NCBI GenBank assembly: GCA_020053915.1
Contig: JAGVMG010000039.1
Span: forward strand, 1 to 64,000
Reading direction: 5' to 3'
DNA: 64,000 nucleotides
DNA from: Parachlamydiales bacterium
GTDB lineage: Bacteria; Chlamydiota; Chlamydiia; Chlamydiales; Rhabdochlamydiaceae
Shown here: positions 8,126 to 16,271 of the stretch, one piece after another
Position numbering within the stretch: position 1 is the first letter of the stretch
How the letters are laid out: every line of letters starts with the position of its first letter
Program-made: the position numbers and the translations under genes
The notes under the pieces: model-generated
The model's input: the letters and a program-made list of their open reading frames with translations, nothing else
Told to the model about the DNA's origin: nothing
Database searches by the model: none

Positions 8126-8148
8126 TATTTGAAACACGTTCGGTATAT
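8126..8148 (-). repeat. Inverted-repeat unit R2 (right of tandem paralogues)
   Basis: TATTTGAAACACGTTCGG followed by TATAT is the reverse complement of the R1/R3-type unit (ATACCGAACGTGTTTCAAA core). It faces R1 across the two paralogous genes. Confidence 0.6.
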
Positions 8149-8229
8149 CTCCTTGTCACAAATGAAAATATCGTTTATTCTTATTGATGGATTTAATAAA
8201 GCGCATCCCATTTTTTAAGGTTTTTTGTC

Positions 8230-9651
8230 ATGCTCGAAACGAGTTCCCAACGCAAAGTAAAAATTTCTCTTGAAGACTACGACTATCGGCAAGATATTGA
8301 AAATCGCTTGCTCATGAGCCAGTTTTCATCCAAAGACCTCGAGGTTTTAGAAGAAATTCTTTACAGCTCCATCACCATCCCCATCAAGAAGCTAATGAAA
8401 AGTCTCGATCTCGAAGAAGAGGAGATCACGCCCATCTTGCAAAAGCTGAGCAAAACGGGTCTTTTCGGTTTTGAAGACGATGCGATTGTCGTCGATAAAG
8501 AGATGCGCAAGTACTTTGAATCTCAAATCCTCAAATTCGATCCCGACTTCAAGCCAGGAATGGAATTTCTTCAGAGTTTAATGCGTAAAGTGCCGATCCA
8601 CGTCCTTCCTGTCTGGTACTCAATCCCCCGCACATCGAATAACATTTTCGATTCCCTCGTTGAAAAGTATCTGCTCACTCCGCAGATCTTTTATCGCTAT
8701 CTTATGGAGCTCAATTTAAACGACGCAAAGCTGATGGGGATCATTCACGATGTCTATCATGCCCCCGACTTTCAAATGTTTGGCAAAGACCTCATTGAAA
8801 AGTATGGGCTTACACGAGAGCAATTTGAAGAGTATCTTCTCTTGCTTGAATTTCACCTCGTCTGCTGCCTCGGCTACACAAAAGTGGACGACGCTTGGGA
8901 AGAGGTCGTGTCCCCATATTATGAGTGGAGAGAATACCTCACCTTTTTAAGGGATACAGAGCCCAATCCAATCCAGACACCTGCAAAGGTGAACCGCTTG
9001 CGCCCTGAGGATTTTTCGTTTATTCAAGACATGAGCGCGTTACTCAATTTAGCAAAAAAACAGCCTCTTGAAATGAAAGGAGATGAACTCGCTCCAACCC
9101 TTTATCCGACGATTACTGCTAAATTCGAAGGGATAAAAGAAGAGGATTCCCATTTCAAAGCTTATCTCAATAGAATTGTCGCAAAACTGCGCCTGCTCAA
9201 GTTAGCAGATATCGTCGATAAACGCCTCTATGCACTCGATGCAGCGAATGATTGGCTCGACATGCGTCCAGAAAACCGCGCGATCTACCTCTATCGACAC
9301 CCTCTCAACCGTTTGGAGACGAAGGGAGTCGCAGCTCACTTATGTAATGAACGCGCGATCCGCGAAGCGGAAAAAAGCATTACCCGCGTGCTCACTGCCG
9401 GCTGGGTCTATTTCGATGATTTCCTCCGCGGCGTGATCGTTCCCTTAGGGGAAGATTCGGTCGTCATGCTCAAAAAGCAAGGAAAGACTTGGAAATATTC
9501 CGTGCCTGCTTATGATGATGATGAATGTGCGCTTATCCGCGCTACTGTGATGGACTGGCTCTTTGAAGTGGGCATGACAGCCATTGGCGTGCATCAAGGA
9601 CGCGATTGTTTCTGTGTTACCCCTTACGGTCAGTCTCTCTTTGGAAGATAA
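8230..9651 (+). CDS. Conserved hypothetical protein upstream of smpB
   Basis: 473 residues, largely helical and acidic, with no signal peptide or membrane span. No domain was confidently recognised. Residues 35-75 (LEVLEEILYSSITIPIKKLMKSLDLEEEEITPILQKL) have the look of a winged-helix or helix-turn-helix module, with a further helical stretch near residues 330-380. The gene ends 3 bases before smpB and probably forms one transcript with smpB and possibly dnaN-recF, so a role in translation, RNA or DNA metabolism is possible but only inferred from context. The start at 8230 has only a weak ribosome-binding site (AAGG). Confidence 0.75.
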   Translation: MLETSSQRKVKISLEDYDYRQDIENRLLMSQFSSKDLEVLEEILYSSITIPIKKLMKSLDLEEEEITPILQKLSKTGLFGFEDDAIVVDKEMRKYFESQILKFDPDFKPGMEFLQSLMRKVPIHVLPVWYSIPRTSNNIFDSLVEKYLLTPQIFYRYLMELNLNDAKLMGIIHDVYHAPDFQMFGKDLIEKYGLTREQFEEYLLLLEFHLVCCLGYTKVDDAWEEVVSPYYEWREYLTFLRDTEPNPIQTPAKVNRLRPEDFSFIQDMSALLNLAKKQPLEMKGDELAPTLYPTITAKFEGIKEEDSHFKAYLNRIVAKLRLLKLADIVDKRLYALDAANDWLDMRPENRAIYLYRHPLNRLETKGVAAHLCNERAIREAEKSITRVLTAGWVYFDDFLRGVIVPLGEDSVVMLKKQGKTWKYSVPAYDDDECALIRATVMDWLFEVGMTAIGVHQGRDCFCVTPYGQSLFGR

Positions 9652-9654
9652 TTT

Positions 9655-10113
9655 ATGACCTCCACTAATAGCGATCTCGTTTCCAATCGTAGAGCCCTGC
9701 ACGATTACGAAGTTCTCGATACCTTTGAAGCGGGAATCGTCCTCGTCGGCACGGAAATTAAATCTCTGCGCAATCACGGCGGCAGCCTGCAAGACGCCTA
9801 TGTACTCGTTTCGGATGGCATCGTCATTCTGAAAAACGCCTCGATTGCTCCTTATCGTTTTGGCAACATCCACAATCACGAAGAAAAACGGGACCGCAAG
9901 CTCCTTTTACACAAAAAGGAGATTGTCAAACTCAAAAATGCTTCCCAAGAAAAAGGACTCACCCTCATTCCTCTTGGCATCTACCTGAAACAGGGATTTG
10001 CCAAAGTGAAAATCGGCGTCTGCAAAGGCAAGCGCACGTTCGACAAGCGCGCCGCCCTCAAAGAACGGGAACACAAACGCGACATCGATCGCGCTGTTCG
10101 CGGCCAAGATTGA
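9655..10113 (+). CDS. smpB: SsrA-binding protein
   Basis: This 152-residue RNA-binding protein delivers tmRNA to stalled ribosomes. Visible SmpB signatures are NRRALHDYEVLDTFEAGIVLVGTEIKSLR at residues 8-36, GSLQDAYV, the KRDRKLLLHKKEI segment, LTLIPLGIYLKQGFAKVKIGVCKGKRTFDKR and a basic C-terminal tail. It starts 3 bases after the preceding gene and precedes dnaN and recF, an order also found in Chlamydia. The length is normal. Confidence 0.97.
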   Translation: MTSTNSDLVSNRRALHDYEVLDTFEAGIVLVGTEIKSLRNHGGSLQDAYVLVSDGIVILKNASIAPYRFGNIHNHEEKRDRKLLLHKKEIVKLKNASQEKGLTLIPLGIYLKQGFAKVKIGVCKGKRTFDKRAALKEREHKRDIDRAVRGQD

Positions 10114-10177
10114 CTCGATCACGCATTTCGATTATGATCCCGCAGATAAGACAAAGTTAACCTGTGGAGCGATCGTT

Positions 10178-11278
10178 ATGAAAGTCATCATCCCTCGCGT
10201 GGATCTAGTTACACTCATTGGAAAAATCCAAAATATCGTCGCCTCTAAACCTACCGTTCCTATTTTAGCCAACATCTTACTGGAAGCAATCGACGATCAA
10301 TTGATCTTGAGCGCAACAGACCTTTCAATCAGTATTCGCGCCCACACGGAAGCGAAAGTGCTGGAAGAAGGAGGCATTACCTTGCCCGCGCGTCGACTTT
10401 TTCAACTCGTCCGAGAGCTGACTGTGCCTCAAGTTGAGATCCATTCGACCTCTCCAGAAACAGCTTCGATCAATGCAGGCTCCTCCCACTTTAAAATCCA
10501 AGGGATGCACCGCAGCGAGTTTCCCTCATTTCCTGACCTGACTCAGGGGATCTCATTCTCGATGAACACAGCCGCACTCAAAGAGATGCTGACCCGCACA
10601 TCTTTTGCAGCAGCGCGCGATGACACCCGTCAAGTGCTTAACGGCGTCTACCTCCACAATGCCAACCAGCTTGCGACTTTTATGGGAACAGATGGCAAGC
10701 GCCTCGCGAAAATCCATACTTCAGTTGATCTTCCGCAAGAACAATCCGGCTCCTACATCATTCCGCTCAAAACAGTCGAAGAAATGGTGCGTGTGTTAGA
10801 TTCTAAAGAAGAGATGGCAAAGGTCACTCTCATGGCGGACAAAATCTCTCTTGAGGTAGGGCCTGTAACTCTCATGAGCAAACTCGTTTCAGGACAATAC
10901 CCCGACGTCAATCGCGTTATTCCTGAAACCAAATCGACTCCCCTCTCCTTGCATCGAGAAGAACTGATCTCCTTACTTAAGCAGGTCACGCTCTTTACGT
11001 CCGATAACAACAGTTCGGTTCGCTTTACCTTTGCAACAGGACAGCTCCATATTTCTGCCATGAGTGGCGATATTGGAGAAGGGCGTGTGAATATGCCTGT
11101 GAACTACACCGGAGAAGATCTCAATATCGCCTTTAACCCCGTGTATTTTCTCGGCATCCTCCACCACAGCAAAGATGAAACGGTTAATTTTAACATTTCC
11201 GATTCTTATAGTCCGTGCCTTGTCACCGATTCTTCGACTGCGCAATTTGTCATCATGCCGATGCGGATGGAATCCTAG
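10178..11278 (+). CDS. dnaN: DNA polymerase III beta subunit (sliding clamp)
   Basis: A 366-residue clamp made of three similar subdomains. Recognisable blocks are the N-terminal KPTVPILANILLEA, the central RTSFAAARDDTRQVLNGVYL and DGKRLAK, and the C-terminal strands ending FVIMPMRM, the usual DnaN terminus. The ring tethers polymerase III to DNA and binds many repair proteins. GTGGAG lies upstream of the ATG. The recF ATG follows the stop by 2 bases, so the two are almost certainly co-translated. Confidence 0.97.
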   Translation: MKVIIPRVDLVTLIGKIQNIVASKPTVPILANILLEAIDDQLILSATDLSISIRAHTEAKVLEEGGITLPARRLFQLVRELTVPQVEIHSTSPETASINAGSSHFKIQGMHRSEFPSFPDLTQGISFSMNTAALKEMLTRTSFAAARDDTRQVLNGVYLHNANQLATFMGTDGKRLAKIHTSVDLPQEQSGSYIIPLKTVEEMVRVLDSKEEMAKVTLMADKISLEVGPVTLMSKLVSGQYPDVNRVIPETKSTPLSLHREELISLLKQVTLFTSDNNSSVRFTFATGQLHISAMSGDIGEGRVNMPVNYTGEDLNIAFNPVYFLGILHHSKDETVNFNISDSYSPCLVTDSSTAQFVIMPMRMES

Positions 11279-11280
11279 AA

Positions 11281-12360
11281 ATGTATCTGACCCACCTTGT
11301 CCTGCGCAATTTCCGCAACTATGCGCAGGCACACCTAACCTTCTCCCCTACGGTCAATCTGATCCTAGGGGATAATGGCCAGGGAAAAACCAATCTTCTC
11401 GAAGCAATCTATTTACTCAGTACAGGAAGATCTTTTCGCACAAGAAGCCTCTCGGATCTCATCCGCGCAGGGGAAAACTTCTTTTACATCGAAGCTCACT
11501 TCCAAAAAGAAGGGATCAGCCAGAGCATTAAGGTGTACTACGATGAAACAACGCGCAAAGTCCAATACAACAACACAACCTACCCCCATTTAACGGCATT
11601 GTTAGGGATCCTTCCTGGCGTATTGCTCTCTCCTGAAGATCACTCGCTGATCAGCGGAAGTCCCGCTGAAAGACGCCGTTTTCTCGATCTGCACATCGCT
11701 CAGATGGACCCGCTCTATGTGCATCATCTCGCTAGATATTTCCGCGCCTTGAAACAGAGAAACCATCTCTTGCGCACCAAAAGTGATTCCACCCTCAACG
11801 CGTGGGAAGAGACCATGGCCCACTCAGGAAGCTACCTTGTCCAAAGCCGTAAAGCCGCCATTTCAGCTCTTGAAAAACCTCTTCACGCATGGATCGATCT
11901 TCTCTCCGATGGAAAAGACACTCTTGCCGTACGCTATCCTGCGCCGCATGCAGAAACGCAAGAAGAGATCTTCTCTCATCTTCTGACGCACTGGCGTAAA
12001 GCGCGCCCCAAAGAAATGCACCTGGGCTCGACACTCTCAGGTCCACACCGCGATGATCTCGAAATTGTTCTGTCGGGAAAGCAAGCGAAAGGTTTTTCCA
12101 GCGAAGGGCAAAAGCGCTCAGTGGTGGCATCGCTTAAGATTGCAGAATGGCAGCGTTTTAAAGAAAGCACAGGCTCTACACCGCTCATCGGAATTGACGA
12201 CTTTGGGATCCAGCTCGATCCTAAAAGACTCTCTCAATTTCAGCAGCAGATGAAAACTCTAAATCAAGTTTTCCTCACCTCGCCACAACCTCTATCTATG
12301 AGCTTGTTCGATACTCCAGCACAAACCATCCGCATTGAGAAGGGCGCTGTCCATCACTGA
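11281..12360 (+). CDS. recF: DNA replication and repair protein RecF
   Basis: A 359-residue SMC-like ATPase that loads RecA at gaps. The start at 11281 gives the canonical MYLTHLVLRNFRNY opening; longer in-frame extensions lie inside dnaN. Walker A is GDNGQGKTNLLEAI (about residues 30-43), the signature LSGPHRDDLEI is in the C-terminal half, followed by SEGQKRSVVASLKIAEW and the Walker B-like IGIDDFGIQLD. It directly follows dnaN. Its last 7 bases overlap the end of convergent pgi. Confidence 0.97.
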   Translation: MYLTHLVLRNFRNYAQAHLTFSPTVNLILGDNGQGKTNLLEAIYLLSTGRSFRTRSLSDLIRAGENFFYIEAHFQKEGISQSIKVYYDETTRKVQYNNTTYPHLTALLGILPGVLLSPEDHSLISGSPAERRRFLDLHIAQMDPLYVHHLARYFRALKQRNHLLRTKSDSTLNAWEETMAHSGSYLVQSRKAAISALEKPLHAWIDLLSDGKDTLAVRYPAPHAETQEEIFSHLLTHWRKARPKEMHLGSTLSGPHRDDLEIVLSGKQAKGFSSEGQKRSVVASLKIAEWQRFKESTGSTPLIGIDDFGIQLDPKRLSQFQQQMKTLNQVFLTSPQPLSMSLFDTPAQTIRIEKGAVHH

Positions 12361-13940
12361 AGTTGTTTTAGGAAGGCGGCTCCCAACGGGAATCCTTTAG
12401 GATCGATCGGCTTGCCTTGTCGCTTGCTCGCAAACTGATCCACAATTTTGAGAGCGAGTTTTTTTCCGAGCTGCACCCCTTCTTGATCAAACGAGTTGAT
12501 ATTCCAGATAAAGCCTTGGAAAACCACTTTGTGCTCATAATAAGCCAGAATCGCTCCCATGGCATACGGATCGAGCCGCTCGCCTAAAAGGATCCGGTTA
12601 GGGCGGTTTCCTGGAAAAAACTTATTGGGGTTGTCACTTTTTTGACCACAGCTGAGCGCGATGGATTGCGCCAGGAGATTCGCAAGTAGTTTTTCCTGAC
12701 AGGTTGTCCCTTCGTACACCACATCTTCCTTGTACTGGCTAGACATAAATCCAAGAAATTCCAAGGCGACAACGGTCGTTCCTTGATGGATCGATTGGTA
12801 GAAGGAATGTTGACCATTGGTTCCAGGCTCCCCCCATATGATCGGTCCCGTATCGAAATCGACGACATGGCCGCGTTTATCGATCCGCTTTCCATTCGAT
12901 TCCATATCGAGTTGCTGTAAATGCGCAGGAAAGCGCGCGAGAGCTTGCGAGTAAGGAATAATTGCGACCGTTGGCAGTCCGAGAAAATCACGGTTCCAAA
13001 TCCCTAATAGGGCAGAAAGAAGCGGCAGATTGAGCTTAGGATCTTTGCGTAGCGCAACTTTATCCATCGCACTCGCCCCTCTTAAAAAATCGAGAAAGCG
13101 ATCCATTCCTAAGGCGAAGGCCAACGTCACGCCGCCTACCATCGATGTTGCGGAATAGCGTCCACCGATATAATCCCAAATATAAAAGGAAGCCAAATAG
13201 CGCTTAGGATCGTCCATCGGACTATCTTTACCCGTCACCGCAACAAAATGGTTTTTCGGATCTAGTCCTGCTTTTTTGAAAAACTCTTGCGCGAACTGTT
13301 CATTCGTCAATGTCTCTAAAGTCGATCCCGATTTAGACACGACCACAACAAGCGTCTTTTCTAAGTTCACGTTTTGAAAGATCTGCGCTCCATCGTCAGG
13401 ATCGACGTTGGATAAAAAATGCACATGGCGATCGGGTTTGTGAAAGGCTTGTAAGGCGATATAAATTGCCTTAGGTCCGAGTTCCGATCCCCCAATGCCA
13501 ATTTGAACGAGATCTGTAAATTGTTGCTTTGCTTCAATCTCATTGAGAAAGGCTCTGAGCTTTTCTAGCTCGCGATAAGCTAAATGCGTCGCTTCCTTAG
13601 CTTTAGGCGATGTATTCTGCTGCTCGAAAAAATCGCGCATCGAAGTATGCAGCGCGGGGCGCTCTTCACTCTCAAATCCTTCGATGTAATTGACGATCTC
13701 GCCGGCTTGCATCGCCTCCATTTTTTGAGACACTTGCATCTCTTCAGCTAAATCAAACAAAGCACCTAGCGTATTATCAGAGACACGCTCGGTTCCGTAA
13801 AAAAGCTTGAGACCGCACGCCTCAGCAATCATCCCCTCAATCCGTTTCGGGGATAAACAACCTTCTTCGGAAAGATCAATCGGATCTTCTGCAAGCTCAT
13901 TTAAGCGGATCACAGACTTAAGGTGACGGAACGACGGCAT
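12354..13940 (-). CDS. pgi: Glucose-6-phosphate isomerase
   Basis: This 528-residue enzyme interconverts glucose-6-phosphate and fructose-6-phosphate. The sugar-isomerase folds are evident: GIGGSELGPKAI (residues 148-159), VVVSKSGSTLETLTN, the WDYIGGRYSATSMVG region and, in the C-terminal half, FWNINSFDQEGVQLGK (here WNINSFDQEGVQLGKKLA) holding the catalytic Lys. The gene is transcribed towards recF and overlaps its end. From the chlamydial pattern, the adjacent hypothetical gene (14340) and trmB may belong to the same neighbourhood. The length is typical. Confidence 0.97.
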   Translation of the reverse strand: MPSFRHLKSVIRLNELAEDPIDLSEEGCLSPKRIEGMIAEACGLKLFYGTERVSDNTLGALFDLAEEMQVSQKMEAMQAGEIVNYIEGFESEERPALHTSMRDFFEQQNTSPKAKEATHLAYRELEKLRAFLNEIEAKQQFTDLVQIGIGGSELGPKAIYIALQAFHKPDRHVHFLSNVDPDDGAQIFQNVNLEKTLVVVVSKSGSTLETLTNEQFAQEFFKKAGLDPKNHFVAVTGKDSPMDDPKRYLASFYIWDYIGGRYSATSMVGGVTLAFALGMDRFLDFLRGASAMDKVALRKDPKLNLPLLSALLGIWNRDFLGLPTVAIIPYSQALARFPAHLQQLDMESNGKRIDKRGHVVDFDTGPIIWGEPGTNGQHSFYQSIHQGTTVVALEFLGFMSSQYKEDVVYEGTTCQEKLLANLLAQSIALSCGQKSDNPNKFFPGNRPNRILLGERLDPYAMGAILAYYEHKVVFQGFIWNINSFDQEGVQLGKKLALKIVDQFASKRQGKPIDPKGFPLGAAFLKQLQ

Positions 13941-14029
13941 AGAAAAACTCCTGCGAAAAGAAATCTATTCACCATATATAGCATAACATGCGCAATCGAT
14001 ACACAAAAATCGAGAATTTTTTACCCTCT

Positions 14030-14100
14030 AAGCTCGACTTTGTACATTTTTGAATCCCTATCCAGGATTCGGCCACAAAATTGTACACAGTCGAGCTAAG
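14030..14100. repeat. Palindromic element in the pgi/tRNA-Pro gap
   Basis: Left arm AGCTCGACTTTGTACATTTT and its near reverse complement at 14077-14097 (AATTGTACACAGTCGAGCT) form a long imperfect stem; GAATCC/GGATTC continues the pairing inwards. It lies between the divergent start of pgi and tRNA-Pro, so it is not a terminator of pgi. The CTCGACTTTGTAC core recurs, inverted, at 42465-42478. Confidence 0.6.
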
Positions 14101-14178
14101 AGTTCCCAGAAAAATTTAATCTGTGAATTTTAAGTTGTGAAAAAAGAGAGTGTTCGCGTAGTATTTGGAACTTCTAAT

Positions 14179-14253
14179 CGGAGCATAGCGCAGTTTGGCT
14201 AGCGCAACTGCTTTGGGAGCAGTGGGTCGGGGGTTCAAATCCCTCTGCTCCGA
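14179..14253 (+). tRNA. tRNA-Pro (anticodon TGG)
   Basis: A clear cloverleaf: acceptor stem CGGAGCA pairs with TGCTCCG (14246-14252) plus discriminator A. The anticodon arm ACTGC-TTTGGGA-GCAGT gives anticodon TGG, and the T-arm is GGGGGTTCAAATCCCTC. CCA is not encoded. The gene stands alone between pgi and the hypothetical gene at 14340. Confidence 0.97.
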
Positions 14254-14339
14254 TTAGCTTTTCACTTGCCCACTTCATGTAGATACAATTCCTGTTTAAA
14301 TAATCGTTTCTTACCTGTGTTAGATCTCACTCCAACTGA

Positions 14340-15290
14340 CTAACACTCAACGACTTCCCCTCCGGCTGCAGCAAATCCGAGCAATTTCCGATTCCCCTGA
14401 ACACTCACAGCATCTTTTAGAACATAAAGACGATCGATTCCATCCCACTCCTCGGTGAGGCGCCCCTCTGCAATAAGGCGGAAAGGAATATTTTGCGTCT
14501 CTAATTGCCCGAAGAGGGCATCGAGCCGAGTACACACCTCAAGAGAACAATTCAGATCTTCAGGAATACATACAGCATTTTCAGGTTCTTTTACCCAAGC
14601 ACAGCTTAAAGCTCCCGATGCATCCCACTGGATGGGGCTTAAATAATTTTTTAATCCACGAATTGCCAAATAGACATGCTCAAAGCGCTGCTTAGATAAC
14701 AGTACACTTAAAAGCCCGGGAAAATTCCATGCGCTTACATCGACACAAGCAAACGGTATGACCGTATCAGGAAAAAAGGAAATGAGCCGGTGCAAATATT
14801 CTGCAAAAACTTCCAAAGAAAACATCAGATCGCTCAAAGGGTTTTCAGCATTTTGCAACTTTTCATCGCACCACTCAAAAAAATGGGAATCCTCAATTTT
14901 TATACTGCGCTGAGTGCGTTCAAGATCCCCTCGATACAGGCTGACCCCAAATGTCTTCTCTTGAAAACGAGGCCAAAGCGTCTTAGTAAACAGATCAATT
15001 GCGACCGTAAAAGATAAAAACTGCGTTTCATCGTTAATATCAAAAGAGGGCTCTTCCAAGCCAAAATCAAAATGCCACAAAATCCATTTCCCACGTTCGA
15101 TGCACTCCTCAGCACGAGCGATCGCAGCCTGCCAGTTCAAATCGCAATCCAAACGCGAAGGAAGAACGATCACAACACCTTGAGAAGCGTCTTCCAAAGG
15201 AAACTCTTCTGCTTGAATGTGCGGAAAGATCTGCTCTTGTCCTTGATAGAAGCGAATATGGTCTGCAGAAAATGAGATCGTTTGAGTCAT
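14340..15290 (-). CDS. Conserved hypothetical protein (chlamydial type)
   Basis: 316 residues with no signal peptide and no catalytic motif recognised. The protein is rich in aromatic residues and Leu, alternating strands and helices (for example QGVVIVLPSRLDCDLNWQAAIARAEE at residues 38-63). Its start overlaps the end of trmB by 4 bases (ATGA), so the two are translationally coupled with trmB first. From memory Chlamydia trachomatis also carries a hypothetical gene beside pgi, which makes this a plausible orthologue, but that is inference. The role is unknown, possibly linked to tRNA modification through the coupling. Confidence 0.75.
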   Translation of the reverse strand: MTQTISFSADHIRFYQGQEQIFPHIQAEEFPLEDASQGVVIVLPSRLDCDLNWQAAIARAEECIERGKWILWHFDFGLEEPSFDINDETQFLSFTVAIDLFTKTLWPRFQEKTFGVSLYRGDLERTQRSIKIEDSHFFEWCDEKLQNAENPLSDLMFSLEVFAEYLHRLISFFPDTVIPFACVDVSAWNFPGLLSVLLSKQRFEHVYLAIRGLKNYLSPIQWDASGALSCAWVKEPENAVCIPEDLNCSLEVCTRLDALFGQLETQNIPFRLIAEGRLTEEWDGIDRLYVLKDAVSVQGNRKLLGFAAAGGEVVEC

Positions 15291-15973
15291 GATATTATAC
15301 GGTTGATGAATTGCATGTAATGAATCGTACGCCCCTTTTCCAGCCAGAGCTCGTTAAAATAAGAACTTCCATAATCGGGCCATTCCGTCACGAAATAGGG
15401 CGCGGCAAATTTAGAACGCCATTCTTGGGTTTTCTGCATCGCATGAGAGATCCGCTCGGCCCAAATGGGATCATCTGTGACCACAGTAGCAACTCCATCC
15501 GGGCTCACCACTCGAGACATTTCAGAGATAAAAGCCCCTTGAAACAACCGGTGCTTCGCGTGCTTTTCTTTCGGCCAAGGATCGGGAAAGTTGATATAAG
15601 AGGCTAGCAAGCATTGAGAAGGAAGATAATAGCGGGTAAACTCCAAAGCCTCACCGCAGACAACGAGTAAATTTTCTAATTTTAAATTACGTGCTTTCGA
15701 CCAAATTTTACGCACCCGATCAAATCTCTTTTCCACAGCCACCCAATTCCATTCGGGATGCTGCCGAGCCTTTTCGATAATCCAAGCTCCATTGCCACTG
15801 CAATATTCGACAACAACTGGGGCAGGACGCTTAAAAACCTCAGGATCCTCAAGGTTCAGCACCCCCCATTCGGCATGGTTTTGGTAGTACTGAGGGACAA
15901 ACAAAACCCCATCAGTCAACAAAGGGCGCCTTGTTTCCCAAGTGAATGGACATTTTAAATTTTTGGGTTTCAT
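15287..15973 (-). CDS. trmB: tRNA (guanine-N7-)-methyltransferase
   Basis: A 228-residue Rossmann-fold SAM enzyme that makes m7G46 in tRNA. SAM motif I is VEYCSGNGAWIIEKA (residues 55-69) with the acidic motif II residue in NWVAVEKRFDRVRKIW. The TrmB hallmark NFPDPWPKEKHAKHRLF follows, and the active-site region continues to TDDPIWAERI. It precedes and overlaps the hypothetical gene at 14340. The divergent gap to exbB (298 bases) carries a large palindrome. Confidence 0.93.
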   Translation of the reverse strand: MKPKNLKCPFTWETRRPLLTDGVLFVPQYYQNHAEWGVLNLEDPEVFKRPAPVVVEYCSGNGAWIIEKARQHPEWNWVAVEKRFDRVRKIWSKARNLKLENLLVVCGEALEFTRYYLPSQCLLASYINFPDPWPKEKHAKHRLFQGAFISEMSRVVSPDGVATVVTDDPIWAERISHAMQKTQEWRSKFAAPYFVTEWPDYGSSYFNELWLEKGRTIHYMQFINRIIS

Positions 15974-16155
15974 CGTGGAAGATTCCCTGCGTTTAGATGG
16001 TTGGAATACGATATCACTTGGGAAAATTCTCTGTCACGTATTTATAAATCTTGATCAATACTCGCTTCCCTTGCTAACCTAAAAATTAAACTTGAGGCCG
16101 TTGCATAATTCGCTTTAACTGAAAAAAGGCGATTTTAGCAGGTAAATGGAGTTAC

Positions 16156-16220
16156 ACCCGACTCGGTCACAAATTTGGAACTTAGAACCCCTAAATTCCA
16201 AGTTTGTGACCGAGTCAGGT
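16156..16220. repeat. 65-base near-perfect palindrome upstream of exbB
   Basis: Two 30-base arms (16156-16185 and 16191-16220) match as reverse complements at 27 of 30 positions around a 5-base loop. The arm core is GACTCGGTCACAAA. It lies in the trmB/exbB divergent gap, 51 bases before the exbB ATG. There is no T-run after it, so terminator function is unlikely. The remainder of the 298-base gap (15974-16271) shows no ORF. Confidence 0.75.
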
Positions 16221-16271
16221 TTATGCGATGGCCTCAACTTATCAACCCTCAATGGTGGAGTAAAAGCGGCG

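Noticed and set aside
16146-16271. N-terminal extension of exbB beginning at 16146
   Set aside because: It would translate a 65-base palindrome and place the signal peptide internally; the ATG at 16272 gives a normal secretory start.
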